A DNA stretch of 64,000 nt from Myxocyprinus asiaticus (GCF_019703515.2 NC_059362.1:31350326-31414325); one strand, 5' to 3'. Shown: positions 50,170-62,226, numbered from the stretch's first letter. The notes: generated by a model not told the origin, from the sequence alone. Program-made: numbers and translations.

Positions 50170-50522
50170 GAAACAAATTAAAGCAAAACAGGCGATGCCT
50201 CGATCAAAATGGTAATAGATTCTTTTAAGTCAAAAGGCAAAAGTTCCATTCCTATGGCCGCCATATTGAGCGTTGCAATTTCTCAGATTCATTTTTTCAG
50301 TGACCTGTCTCAACCTCCTTATAACGACTCTGCTACACATCTAACTCTGCACATATACTCAGTTTGACACCTGTGCCTGTTTAGTGACCAAACTAATGAA
50401 AGTAGGACATAGTGAGTTGGACTGAACAGCAGCAAGGCTCTCTGGAAGATGAAAGGCTTATTTAATCCCAACAGGCCTGCTTACTTCCTCCACAATTAAA
50501 AGCTGCTTCCGTCTGTTTAACC
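50170..50522. other. Non-coding DNA, nothing recognised
   Basis: No element ends or domains. Confidence 0.4.
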
Positions 50523-50536
50523 AAGAACCTGCTCCG

Positions 50537-50981
50537 GGGGGCCTGGGTAGCTCAGCGAGTATTGACATTGACTACCACCCCTGGAGTCGTGAGTTCGAAT
50601 CCAGGGTGTGCTGAGTGACTCCAGCCAGGTCTCCTAAGCAACCAAATTGGCACGGTTGCTAGGGAGGGTAGAGTCACATGGGGTAACTTCCTCGTGGTCG
50701 TGATAAGTGGTTCTCGCTCTCAATGGGGCACGTGGTAAGTTGTGCATGGATCGCGGAGAATAGCATGAGCCTCCACATGCTGTGAGTCTCCGCGGTGTCA
50801 TGCACAGAAAGCCACGTGATAAGATGTGCGAATTGACTGTCTCAGAAGCAGAGGCAACTGAGACTTGTCCTCCGCCACCCAGATTGAGGTAACCACGCCA
50901 CCACGGGGACCTAGTAAGCAGTGGGAACTGGGCATGACAAATTGGGGAGAAAAGGGGAGAAATAAATAAATAAATAAATAA
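50537..50981 (+). mobile_element. tRNA-derived SINE, full length
   Basis: The head GGCCTGGGTAGCTCAGCGAG is a tRNA-like 5' end with an A box (TAGCTCAGCGAG), and GAGTTCGAATCC about 50 bases later is a near-perfect RNA polymerase III B box. A tRNA-unrelated body follows, and an (AAAT)n tail. AAGAACCTGCTCCG stands on both sides (50523-50536 and 50982-50995), a perfect 14-bp target duplication typical of LINE-mediated insertion. Total about 445 bp. Its 3' AAATAAAT tail differs from the L2 tail in this window, so the partner LINE is not identified. Confidence 0.95.
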
Positions 50982-50995
50982 AAGAACCTGCTCCG

Positions 50996-52015
50996 AACCA
51001 TGTCAAGGAGATTTACTGACATGTCATAACTGCTCTGTAATACTATAATTCACTTATAAGACACTATGTTTCTCACGGAAATCTTATGGATGCATAATAA
51101 CCTTTGTGCCTCTCAGTAAACAATAATGATCATCAGAGTGTATGTTACCAGTCAACATCTACATGTCATAACATGGTTAAAAATGCCTCAAAATGCCTTT
51201 GCAACAGTAAAAATGATTGCGCACCTTCATTAATAGTTTCATTTTCACAGATAACATACAGTTCCAAAGCAAAAGGCTTTGATACATTCATTGAGTTACA
51301 GACCAGAAGTGAAGCAAACCAGCTTAATGTATAATTTAACTTTGCATTTTCACTTCATCAATCAGTCAATCTGACTGTTCAAAAGCTGGAGGCAGCAAAA
51401 TCAAAAACATAAAGTGAACAACGTGGTTGCTGCATCTAAGAAAAATGGTGCAGATATTGCAATACGTTGACTATAGCAGAATTGAATACCAGTAAATACT
51501 GTCAAAATACTGCAGTAAACAGCATTGTAGCCTTTCACAAGTTTTCATCAAGTGAAATGCCTTTGGTGGATGATAACTGACAGAAACTGATTGCAACTAG
51601 TCTGAAATTGTAGGGAACAACTGAAAGGTTCAGAGGTATGATCATCTTCGGCAGGGAGTCTGATTGTACCATCTGATTTCAACACAGCTTTGAAATGATT
51701 GTTACTGTGAAATTATTACCTTTTTGTCTCTCAGAATAACATTTAAAGCATAGTACAAAATTCTCACTGTAACTGCATCTGAAGCACTTTATATCTGCTA
51801 AATTAGGGTTTACCTTGGTAGACTTTTTTAATTTCCAAAATCCATCTAAAAACATAACATATTCATCTACCGCTCATGTCAACAGAGTACATGTACTGTA
51901 GATGAACACTGCAGGCTAACAGATATAAAACCAGCAAAGATCAGTAACTTAATTATCCAGCAGAACAAACCACAATCTGATTAGTCTGATTGAGCCCCAG
52001 GGACACACACACACA
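50996..52015. other. Non-coding DNA, nothing recognised
   Basis: No coding or element signal. Confidence 0.45.
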
Positions 52016-52029
52016 TACATATGAATACA

Positions 52030-52420
52030 TACCATAGTCAATTTAGCCAGAGACGGACCACTTGTATTAAAATGAATGGGAGAAATTGGAACGCCCAATA
52101 TGGCGGATGTAGAAAAGGTCCCACCAGGTAAAAGGGCCAATCACCTTTTAGATACTGACATCACCTGACAGTCAACTGGAGAACATGCATATGCATTAGT
52201 TTTTTTTTTTTGCGTAATCCGTGCTAAAGATGCACAATTTATGATACCATTGTTGTCAGACTGTACTGCTGATTTGAAATATGTTTGTGATCATAATCTT
52301 GAACAACCATTTTGGAGACTTCTGTCTTTTCCAATTTATGTAGATAGGAGATGTACTTTCATTTCACTTGTATCCATAGAAAAAACTGGCCAGGAGCATT
52401 CCCAAGATAGCCTCCGAGTG
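52030..52420 (+). repeat. Dispersed repeat, copy B
   Basis: The part 52210-52390 aligns with the reverse complement of 17305-17491. Upstream, blocks such as CGCCCAATATGGCGGATGTA and ATGCATATGCATTAG with a T run appear to belong to the same unit. Ends are not defined and the family is unknown. Confidence 0.65.
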
Positions 52421-52429
52421 GACTGACTT

Positions 52430-53240
52430 GCCTTGAAAGGGACCTTAGGCGTAATACATATACAACACCTTAAGCAACAACAGCATCCCGTGTGGATCAT
52501 CAGTTCCAAATGTGCACATTTAAATGTTCTGATCTTCCTTTTAGCTTACATGGAAAAGTGTAAACAAAGGCAAAATGAGCCTGAAACAGCTGTTGAACCC
52601 ACCAGGAGAATAACAAAGCGTCTGGCAGATTCTCTCTAACTGTGTGTCTATGGTAAATACGACTCTTCTTGGCCTAATGAAGTTGAATCCTTTGGGTCTT
52701 TGCCTTTAAATCCCAGACATTATTCAGAGCTATCATTATTGCAGCAATGAATGGTGTCTTAAACACAAGGCCCAACATGGGCCCTCATGTCAGGTTATTT
52801 ATATCAATCATTCTAATTGGCTAAAAGCTCTTAAAATATTCTAATACATGTGTGGTGAACATGTGTGTGTGTTTGTGTGTATATGTTTGCAAGTGAGTGC
52901 TCTTAATATATTCAACCTTCTCATCGCCATGAGCAACAGCATTTGAGCATTGAAAATCCAATCAGGAAAGGGGAACAAACACAGCAAGTGCCGTTCAATA
53001 ACATGCCTAATGAGTCTGGTATTTAACCACAGATCTACGCTCTCGCATATACACAGCACTGATTTGGCGAAATAGGTTTGATATTTAGCTCCATAAATGT
53101 CTAGAATTAATATTACACTCTGTTTGTGTGTGTGTGTGACTATGTGTGTGTGTAATATTCTTGATCAATCACTGTAGTGCTCCATCACAGCAGGGATGCT
53201 CGTTCAAATTTTGCCTTAATTATTGTGGTTTTGTGTGTGT
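52430..53240. other. Non-coding DNA, nothing recognised
   Basis: Scattered short GT runs (52861-52885, 53121-53153). No element end. Confidence 0.4.
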
Positions 53241-53244
53241 ATGT

Positions 53245-53508
53245 GTGTGGGCAGGTTTGGGTGGTTTACGGGGACTTTTTTTTAGGTTACAAACTGGTAA
53301 TTACAAGGGTATGCTATAAATATGGTTTATGAGGACATTTCTAGTGTCCCCATAATTCAAATCACTTAAAAAAAATATATATATTTTTTGAAAATGTAAA
53401 AATGCAGAAAGTTTTTGTGAGGGTTAGGTTTAGGGGTAGGGTTAGGGGATATAATCTATAGTTCATACAGTATAAAAACATTATGTCTATGGAGAGTCCT
53501 CATAAGGA

Positions 53509-53515
<7 letters not shown>
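53245..53515 (+). repeat. GT-flanked dispersed repeat with telomere-like hexamers, copy 2
   Basis: Second member of the family at 1041-1330 in the same orientation: GTGTGGGCAGGTTT start, shared TACAAACTGGTAATTACAAG, GTTAGGTTTAGGGGTAGGG and TATGGAGAGTCCTCATAA end. GT repeats stand on both sides again. Confidence 0.75.

Positions 53516-53566
<51 letters not shown>
53511..53566. repeat. (GT)n microsatellite
   Basis: Uninterrupted GT run directly at the end of the dispersed repeat. Confidence 0.97.
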
Positions 53567-53570
<4 letters not shown>

Positions 53571-54251
53571 TCGCTGGAGAGAAACCAGTGTGCATGTCAA
53601 TGATTCTAGGCATATGGCTGAATGTCTCAGGTGCAGTCAATATACCAGGGATTTAAAAGAGACAGGCTGATTCATTAGAAGAAAGACAGCAGATTGAAGC
53701 GAGAAATGAAGAGACAGAAAGGATGAAAGACTGAAGTAAACAGTAGAGCTGATAGCAGCCTGACATAATAAGTATTATTTGTCAATACAATTCTACAGCA
53801 TATCACCATACAGCAAATGCATGAATACAGTACTTATAATAAATAAATAAGTGAATGAATAAGAGGTGTGAAGATCAGGGCCCGTACAAGTAAAATCTCG
53901 AATGTAGTTTAAAAAGTACACACATACTGTATATATATACAGTACACCACGGGTCTGTTGAATGCTTGATTCTGATTAGTTGACAGACGTTCTAAGGTGT
54001 GCAATTATTTTTTCAAGGAAATGCACGGCTATAAAGTAGTTCCAGGTCTTGACCGCATAACAGTTCCATATCACTTCACCAAATTATTTCAGTTATTTCA
54101 AAGAGCCCTACAGGCTACCACAACAAAATAAAAAATTAAAACAAAGTCATTGGTTAAAGTAAATCGGTTAAGAACGTCAAAACAATGTCTAAAATATCCT
54201 ACATTTATTTCAATTTCAGTTAAAAAGAGCCCTCGCGCTCCCTCGTCTCCC

Positions 54252-54414
54252 CCGCACTTACACACGCTCACACACACACACGCTCATACACACACATGTT
54301 CACACACAAACATACGCACGCACATGCACACACACACACGCTCACACATACGCTCACACACACACACATATGCTCACACACACACATAAGCTCGTGCACA
54401 CACACAAACACCTT
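54252..54414. repeat. CA-rich minisatellite with GCTCA variants
   Basis: Irregular tandem array of CACACACAYGCTCA-like units. Confidence 0.9.
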
Positions 54415-54448
54415 TTTACTCCTATGCCGAAAAGCAGCGCATCATCTG

Positions 54449-54640
54449 TTGCTAGTTCTAACGTGACGTTTTCGAATTAGCAACGAAGGCTTGAGCTTTA
54501 TCAAAGCTAGATACACTTGATCAATACAACAGTTTACCTTATTACTCCAGTAAGTCTTCGAGTAAAGCAGCGCAAGCCTCACAATCCTCCATTGCTAGTT
54601 CTGAAGTGACGTTTTCGAATTAGCAACGAAGGCTTGAGCT
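54449..54640 (+). repeat. Tandem duplication sharing GTGACGTTTTCG block
   Basis: GTGACGTTTTCGAATTAGCA followed by ACGAAGGCTTGAGCT occurs identically at about 54463-54497 and 54607-54641, each preceded by TTGCTAGTTCT. Spacing is about 144 bases. Each contains TGACGT, the CRE core. Confidence 0.8.
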
Positions 54641-54825
54641 GTTTTAAAGCAAGATGCTGAATCTGTGGCGAAAGAAAGTAGTTCCTCTCATAAGAGCGTT
54701 TTAGGGATGAAAACCAGAAAATGTCTTGAGGATAAAACCCTGAACGATGTCTTATGGTAACTGCGGTACAAGTGGAATAATTGACTCCGGTCCCTTGAAT
54801 TGTTTAAAAATAATGCACACCCGAG

Positions 54826-55344
<519 letters not shown>

Positions 55345-56328
55345 GATTATTTGGTAACACTTTATAATAAATGTAATTAATAAATCATTAACAAACATTA
55401 TATAATGCTTAACAGATAATTAATTAATGTATATTCAAATAGTTAGAAATATAAGATAATGTGCTTGTTAATGTTTACTAATTAATTTAACTAACATTAC
55501 ATAATGCTTAACAGATCATTAGTTAATGTCAATTCAAATAATTACAGATTTTATTAAGCTTTCATTCATATATGGCTTTGCACTTTTTAACATCTATAAA
55601 CAATTTTAACAAATGATTAACAGATTATTCATTAATGTACATTTGAATGCTTAAAAATGTAATTAAACTATAAAAATGGTTTATAAATGAGCACATGCAT
55701 TTTTTTATATTTACAAATGTTTTCAGAAATTATTTGTATTTTTCACCACTTCACACACTATTTATGTTTACAGATTATTTATGAATTTCCAGCTAATTAG
55801 TAACCAATGTATGTAAAAGCCACACATTTACTGTTTGTTTGTTAATGTATATAAGCATGCTTTTACTATTCACACATCTTTACAAATCATTTATTAATTA
55901 CTTTTTCAAATTTTTGCAGTACTCCATCTAAGGTTGAAAATATTGTTACATTGTAAATGTTTATAAAGGTTTACTAATGATTATTTAGTGCATTTATGGG
56001 CACTGGACTTTGAGCTACAGTAACAAAGTGTTAAATTTCGTTGTACTTGTTATAGACATTAATTCTTGATACAGACATTAATAACACAACAACAATAATA
56101 ACAACACTTACTCTGGGACAAAACTTTGTGTTTATTGCCTCAATAACATATTTATAGTGTACTGTTTCCATAAACAGATAATATTCATTCCCTATCTGTC
56201 ACTCACTCGAAGTTGTGTCGATGCAATGACACTAAGGGTCACTCTTGGGAGCCCTAAACACCTCTAATCTTTGAAAAAAGGCCAATGGGATTTGGCGAGT
56301 GGAATTTGCATGCCACTCGCCCGGACAT

Positions 56329-56346
56329 ATGGGTATAAAAGGAGCT
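56329..56346 (+). promoter_or_regulatory. TATA box of the DIRS terminal repeat
   Basis: GGGTATAAAAGGAGC, a canonical TATA motif about 260 bases upstream of the gag start, in the position used by DIRS left terminal repeats. Confidence 0.7.
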
Positions 56347-56598
56347 GGTATGCAACCACTCATTCAGATTTTCTCTTCGGAGCCGAGCGGTTCTATTCAT
56401 TGAAGCTGAATTCATCCGCGAGTTCATTCACCTCATCTGCTGGATTTTACGGTGCATTTCAGCGGCTTCTCCCCCTCAGCACCCGTGGAGTGCTGAGAAC
56501 GCCCCTGGGCGCTTCGGAAGAATAACAAAAAGAGTATATTCTAAAAAGAGTATATTTTCATTCTAAAAGAGCGGCACACACGGAACGTCTTTTTAAAG

Positions 56599-58302
56599 AT
56601 GCCTTTCCGTTTGTGTGTTATTCCTGGTTGTGGTCGTTATCTCTCCGCTTCTGACGGCCACGATTGCTGTCTTACGTGTCTGGGCACTGCCCACGCGGAG
56701 ACATCGTTCGTGGATGGGTCTTGTCCTCATTGTGAGAACATGACCATGGCAACGTTACGGTCGCGGCTTGCATTCGTAAGACAGCAAGCCACCCCAGCGG
56801 CTCCCCGCCTCGGTCCTTCTACCTACGGGTATGAGGCCATGCCGGTTAGCACTGGGGGCAATTTGGGGACCTCAATGAGAGCACCTCTGCCGGGTAAACC
56901 CCCATGGACCTCCCATTCCCCAGCATGCTCGCTTGCCCCGGTCAGGCTCTTGGATGAGACCGCTGGCTTGTCTCACGGCGAGTTCAACCTCTTATTTGGA
57001 GCCCGGGAAGATGATGAGTTATCGAGCGCAGCATCGGAGAGCGGGCTCGTCCACTCTGACGCGGACGCCTCGGCTGGGCTCCCTCCTTCGGGTGTGGTTG
57101 CCCAGTCTCAGGCCGACGCGGAGATGATGGACATGATTTCCCGGGCAGCCACGAGCGTTGGGCTAGAGTGGAACCCTCCACTCTCCCCTGAACCCTTATG
57201 GCTCAATGATTGGTTCCTGGGCCCAGAGCGCCACTCACGGCCCCGCCCCGCCCCGGTCCCTTTCTTCCCGGAAGTGCATGAGGAGCTGACAAGATCGTGG
57301 GGGGCACCTTTTACTGCCCGATCCCGAACTTTCAGTTCCCCTGCTCTCACTACCCTCGATGGTGGGGTGGCCAAGGGGTATTCGGTGATCCCCCAGGTGG
57401 ATAAGGCGCACGCGGTGCACTTGTACCCACGGAGCGCCGCCACCTGTCACGGGTGCCCGAAGCCCCTGTCCAGGGCCTGTAGGTTTACGTCATCCCTGAC
57501 GGCTAAGGCCTACGGTGCCACTGGACAAGCCACCTCTGCCCTGCACACCATGCACACCATGGCTCTCCTGCAAGTTCACCAAGCCAAGGTGCTAAAAGAG
57601 CTGCACGAGGGTAGTTCTGACCTGGGATTGATGCAAGAACTGTGCTCGGCGACCAACCTCGCTCTCCGGGTGACGAAGGTCATAGCGTGGTCTCTCGGGC
57701 AGGCGATGTCCACCCTGGTGGTCCAGGAGCACCACCTTTGGCTCAACCTGGTCAAGATAAGAGAGGCCGACAAGGCACGGTTCCTTGACGCCCCCATCTC
57801 CCAGGTTGGCCTATTCGGCGACACCATTGAGGACTTTGCCCAGCAGTTCTCGGCGGTGAAGCAGCAGATGGAGGCCATTCAACACATCCTGCCCTGGCGT
57901 GGCTCAAGACTCCACACCCCGTCTGCTCGTCACCAAGGGCGTCCTCCTGCAGCAACAGCACCGGCTCCACCACAGCCCGCCCCTGCGGCCCGGCCCCGAC
58001 GTGGAGCCCACCACAGGAAGCAGACGCCACCTGTCTCACGGCCGGCCGCCAAGAACCTAGGAAGGCTTCGAAGCATCCTGAGACCCAGGGATGAGGAGAT
58101 CCGCTTCTACAGAGCTGGTAGACAGACCACTCCATCCCCCGGTGGAGGGCCGGGAGGAGAATCTTTTGTTTCATTTTTCACCACATGCCCAAGAGGCTGC
58201 GGTACCCAAAACTTCAACAAAAGAGTGGTTTCCTTGTTCTGTGGGTCACATGTCAGGTGTGCATGGCCGTCGTCACGACCGCCGTCCACCATTGCATTTT
58301 AG
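56599..58302 (+). CDS. DIRS retrotransposon gag-like protein (ORF1), 567 aa
   Basis: An uninterrupted frame, the longest in the window, starts MPFRLCVIPGCGRYLSASDG. The first 50 residues are cysteine-rich (CVIPGC, CCLTCLG, CPHC), probably metal-binding. Residues 100-270 are acidic and proline-rich. Residues about 260-440 hold the block conserved in fish DIRS gags: KGYSVIPQVDKAHAVHLYPR, SLTAKAYGATGQATSALH, LLQVHQAKVLKELHEGSSD, APISQVGLFGDTIEDFAQQF and AIQHILPWRG. A basic, proline-rich C-terminus follows (GRPPAATAPAPPQPAP, RPRRGAHHRKQT). It should build the particle that packages the element's RNA. The start ATG follows the leader, with no earlier in-frame Met after the TATA box. The product cannot mobilise itself because no pol remains. 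The last ~40 residues may be out of the ancestral frame, since fish DIRS gags usually end soon after the basic region. Confidence 0.85.
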   Translation: MPFRLCVIPGCGRYLSASDGHDCCLTCLGTAHAETSFVDGSCPHCENMTMATLRSRLAFVRQQATPAAPRLGPSTYGYEAMPVSTGGNLGTSMRAPLPGKPPWTSHSPACSLAPVRLLDETAGLSHGEFNLLFGAREDDELSSAASESGLVHSDADASAGLPPSGVVAQSQADAEMMDMISRAATSVGLEWNPPLSPEPLWLNDWFLGPERHSRPRPAPVPFFPEVHEELTRSWGAPFTARSRTFSSPALTTLDGGVAKGYSVIPQVDKAHAVHLYPRSAATCHGCPKPLSRACRFTSSLTAKAYGATGQATSALHTMHTMALLQVHQAKVLKELHEGSSDLGLMQELCSATNLALRVTKVIAWSLGQAMSTLVVQEHHLWLNLVKIREADKARFLDAPISQVGLFGDTIEDFAQQFSAVKQQMEAIQHILPWRGSRLHTPSARHQGRPPAATAPAPPQPAPAARPRRGAHHRKQTPPVSRPAAKNLGRLRSILRPRDEEIRFYRAGRQTTPSPGGGPGGESFVSFFTTCPRGCGTQNFNKRVVSLFCGSHVRCAWPSSRPPSTIAF

Positions 58303-58526
58303 CAGGTTTGGCGCTCCAGCAGCGGACCCCCGCCCCTGCGCGCCCAGCTGTGGCACAAACATGCCCACACCGGGTTGGCTCCGACGGACTGCGGGGACGA
58401 TGTTCCTCCTCCCCCCTCCTCGTCCAATCTTATGGTGGGTATCAGGAGCCAGGTAAGTGCTTTGATGTCCCTGGACTCAGCACGGCCACGGGGCTTGAGC
58501 CCCCGCGATGTGGTGCCTTGGGCTAA

Positions 58527-58819
58527 TTGGCTAATTGCCTAAAGGCTTGACATCATTTTCTGGAATTTTCCAAGTTGCTTAAAGGCACAGTTAACTTAGT
58601 GTATGTAAACTTCTGACCCATTGGAATTGTGATATAGTCAATTAAAAGTGAAACAGTCTGTCTGTAAACAATTGTTGGAAAAATTACTCATGTCCTGCAC
58701 AAAGTAGATGTCCTAAACGACTTGCCAAAACTATAGTTTCCTAATATGAAATCTGTGGAGTGGTTAAAAATTGAGTTTTAATGACTTCAACCTAAGTGTA
58801 TGTAAAATTTTGACTTCAA

Positions 58820-58822
<3 letters not shown>
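58527..58822 (+). mobile_element. Tdr1/Sleeping-Beauty-like Tc1 3' end (IR/DR)
   Basis: The inner direct repeat GTGTATGTAAACTTCTGACC (about 58598) and outer repeat AAGTGTATGTAAAATTTTGA plus CTTCAACTG (to 58822) lie about 200 bases apart, the IR/DR layout of this Tc1 branch. TA follows at 58823. The transposase and left end are missing. Confidence 0.9.

Positions 58823-58886
<64 letters not shown>
58823..58886. repeat. (TA)n tract at the Tdr1-like end
   Basis: TA run beginning exactly at the TA target of the Tc1 end. Confidence 0.97.
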
Positions 58887-58890
<4 letters not shown>

Positions 58891-59593
58891 ATTTATGTTT
58901 TTGCATTTGTGAAATATACAATTGAGTTTTTCTATTTTTTAAAATCACAAATCTGTTATTACCTGTTATTTTCTATCAGTCTAGGCTGTTCTTATTATTA
59001 TGTATTATAGACTGTATCAAGCATACAACTAAAATTTGTATGCTTGATACAAAACATTTGTAAATATAAAAAAGTGCATGAGCTCATTTATAATTTATGA
59101 AAAAGTTTAATTACATTTTTAAGCAGTCAAATGTACATTAACAAATGATCTGTTAATCATTATGTAACATTTGTTAAAATCATTTATAGATGTTAAAAAG
59201 TGCACATAGGAATGAAAGTTAAATACAATTTTGAAGAATTTTAATTTACATTACATAATGCTTAACAGATCATTAGTTAATGTTAGTTAAATTCATTAAT
59301 AAGCATTAACAAGCACATTTCTCATATATCTAACTTTATTTCTTTCTGAATATACATTAACTAATGATCTGTTAAACATTAATTAATGTTTGAAATTGTT
59401 TATTAATGAAAGTTATTATAAAGTGTTACCGATTATTTATACTTTTAGGGGTTTCAGAAGATTAAAACAATAAATTATCTTTTTGGCATTAACGTGAGTG
59501 ACCTCAAATGTACTATTTGCTGAAATTGGCCTCTAAATATATTTTTTATTTTATACTTTATCCTTTATAAATGTAGCTACACTCATATATAAC

Positions 59594-59599
<6 letters not shown>

Positions 59600-59664
<65 letters not shown>

Positions 59665-59684
59665 TACACACACACACACACACT
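59600..59684. repeat. (TA)n followed by (CA)n compound microsatellite
   Basis: TA run 59600-59641, CA run 59642-59684 with one AT interruption. Confidence 0.97.
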
Positions 59685-59689
59685 GTATA

Positions 59690-62220
59690 ACACATTATCT
59701 TCAACAGTTTTGCCGTCTTGTTACAGCATGTTTCATTCATTGACGATATTGCATAACTGTTGCTTCAATGATAAATTCCACCATGCAATGATTGCAGATG
59801 ACTTTAGTCTGGTTAAATGTACCAGATAGATTAATTTATAAAAAACATAAGCCATTCTCTTACTCTGACCAGGCTTTAAAAACACATTTACTGTGCTAAA
59901 ATATATTAAGGCAATATACATATTAAATCAATTTCAAACCTTATAACTCATTGTCTTTGGCAGCTTTTCTATCAATATACTTATCAATGAAACAATGACA
60001 CAAAATAGAGATTAAAACATACATTTAATAGAAACAGGGTGATGCATGTGTTCATGAGGTCTTGCACTCCTCACATATGGAGCACTGCAGTGTTCAAAGC
60101 GTGCTGTTTCATTCAAATAGCACTGGTACTGACAGCCATTACTAGTCTCCTTCAACCTTCTGTCATTTGCGGTTGAAGCTGATTTGTTTGAACAGTCATT
60201 TGAGGACTACTACAGGCCGCCGTGCGAGGTGAAACAGTGAAATGTGCTTAGAGTGTTTACCAGCCATTGCTTTCTCAGATCAGCTTGGGCTAAATTAAAG
60301 CTTTGAAAACTGTTCTTCCACTGAATTTTTTAAGAAGCTGTACACAGTAATGTTCAGAATATTTCTTTTCCTGTCTCTGAAAATATCCGGACCTTAAAAT
60401 CTTCTCCTGAACACTAATTTTAAGAAGAGTATCCTGAACTAGGAAACTAACAAGCCGGCCTGTTTAAAAGCGGAAGTACATCATGAGGCTAAGTGCAAGT
60501 AGTTCATTGGTCCATAATTCATGGAAGTCCAGACTTTATTCACTTTTATTTTAAAATTGTACCGGACTTGAAAGTTTATGATTGTTCTTCCATTGTTTGA
60601 CAATGGCATTTGTAATAAATAAAGCCTTAACCACAGGTAAGACCATTAATGGCTCTTTATTACTGATGTTAGGTCAATGTAGATTTCTAAAAAATAAACT
60701 ATAGTATAGTATATAAACTATAGTATTTGTTATGAAACAACTAATAGCCTAAACACATTTAAAAACTTGAACTACAACTGTCACAGTTGTTATAAAAATG
60801 AAGTCTAATAGATTTGCCCTAATAGATTTAATAAGAATGTATGAACATAATATGAAAATTTCTTTCATAATACCAGTTAGTGTTACTACAGTAAAAAACT
60901 TGATACATTTTAGTAAGGGTGATGATGTGTAGATTGAAAATTCTTGTAATTTAAGTTGGCTCATGCCACAATGTTATTTCCCCCTTTTACTCGTTAGTGC
61001 TGTTTATAATGTCGAAGCTGTCTAGCCATTTGAGATGTTTGATTTTCATCAAAGTGCTCTAATGTAAAACAATCTGTGTAAAATTTCTAATGGATTGCAT
61101 AAGTTTTGTGATCTGCGCCACAGTATAGAGAAAAGCCAGGTTGAATCTAGTATGTGATCAGCTCTGCGCTATCCTATCTCTGGAGCACACATAATGATAA
61201 CAAGTGAATAATGAGGGAAGCCTGCTTGACGCTCGCGGTCCAGAGATAGAATGGCGCAGAGCAGTTCACTTGCTTGAGTGAGTCTGTGATGTCTCAAACT
61301 CAAGCGAAAGCCAGGCTTTAATCGTGAATCGCAAAAGTTGTGCCTGCGTTTCAGATGAGAAAAATATTTAGTGCTTTTAAAGCACTGAATGCAAGATGTA
61401 TATAATACAGGAAAAAACCTGAAAACGTCACCTGCCAAAATGGCTAGTAAGAGTGACGGAGTTACCCGCCACTGACAATTTCTACCTGCATTTGGAGGGT
61501 GGCCGGGTTTTAATGTCATGCCCTGCATATATACTGTATATAGTATATACAGTTTTATATATATATTTTTTATTATTTATTACAGTAGTCTTTAGGATGG
61601 TAGTTTGTTGGGGCAGTATGAAAATAATAGTTATCCCAACATTTTAATTTAAACAGCCAACTGTTGGATTTAGGCCACTGCCACAATAATGCATTTTTGG
61701 CTGCAAACGGCTGTTTTTTTTTTTTTTTTAAACATCATCGTTTTCCAAATGTTTTCCAAAGTATGTGGTACTAAAGTATGTGGTCCTTTTTTTGTGGAGA
61801 AAATTGCTTCAGTGTGGATTCATAAATGTAGCAAAATGAATGAACAAAAACGAATTAGTGTGAACGTGGCATTAGATTGTCTGAAATATCGGCGTTTGTT
61901 GGGGCAACATTAACTAGCCTTTACATGCAATGTGAGTGTGTTTGAAACATCTAAGCGAACATAAAAATGTGTTCCTCACACACACAAATAAGCTTGTGGG
62001 AGTGTTTATGTGAATTGTTTTTTGAAGGAACAATGACGGATGTTATGTTCAAAGTTATGACAAAAGAGACAGCACAACACAAACTGCAACAAAAGATTCA
62101 GCTTCTCATACCTGTCATTCATCATGTCAGGCCAACAGGTCCGTGTGCAGACAGCGAGGAGAAGAGTGACAGAAAGAGAGAGAGAAAGAAAAGGAGAGAT
62201 TAGAACTGATGCTCTCACAG
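59690..62220. other. Mostly unrecognised non-coding DNA
   Basis: A block near 61430-61525 (GTCACCTGCCAAAATGGCTA, GAGTTACCCGCCACTGACAA) has the look of a dispersed repeat but no second copy is in the window. A GA-rich stretch lies at 62172-62196. No coding domain. Confidence 0.4.
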
Positions 62221-62226
62221 TAAAAC

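Larger units (their letters stand above)
56189..58526 (+). mobile_element. DIRS-type retrotransposon, 5' half
   Basis: Begins with a terminal repeat (TCACTCACTCGAAGTTGTG, GACACTAAGGGTCACTCTTG, GGGAGCCC) characteristic of fish DIRS elements, runs into a promoter (GGGTATAAAAGGAGCTGG at about 56329) and a leader, then the gag frame. Sequence after the gag stop (58303-58526) is still GC-rich DIRS-like. It stops at a Tdr1-like Tc1 end, so reverse transcriptase, RNase H, methyltransferase-like and tyrosine recombinase regions, and the right terminal and internal complementary repeats, are absent. Confidence 0.85.
55353..59430. mobile_element. Large inverted-repeat (hAT-like) element hosting DIRS and Tc1 insertions
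   Basis: The left end GGTAACACTTTATAATAA and right end TTATTATAAAGTGTTACC are inverted. Long arms (roughly 55353-55700 and 59080-59430) continue the pairing, with repeated TAATGATCTGTTAA / TTAACAGATCATTAGTTAAT motifs. GATTATTT occurs exactly on both sides (55345-55352 and 59431-59438), an 8-bp duplication as in hAT elements. The loop contains a DIRS 5' half (about 56189-58526), a Tdr1-like end (about 58527-58822) and a TA tract, so these came later. No hAT transposase remains. Confidence 0.88.

Noticed and set aside
50537..50610. tRNA-like sequence
   Set aside because: A and B boxes are present but the segment is the head of a 445-bp SINE with target duplications, not a free tRNA gene.
54252..54414. 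CRISPR-like array
   Set aside because: The repeated units are irregular CA-rich minisatellite without spacers; the genome is eukaryotic.
57108..57450. Overlapping frames on the minus strand of the DIRS gag
   Set aside because: Shadow frames produced by the GC-rich codon pattern of the gag gene.
61169..61528. 119-residue frame, minus strand
   Set aside because: Overlaps an apparent dispersed repeat and has no domain.
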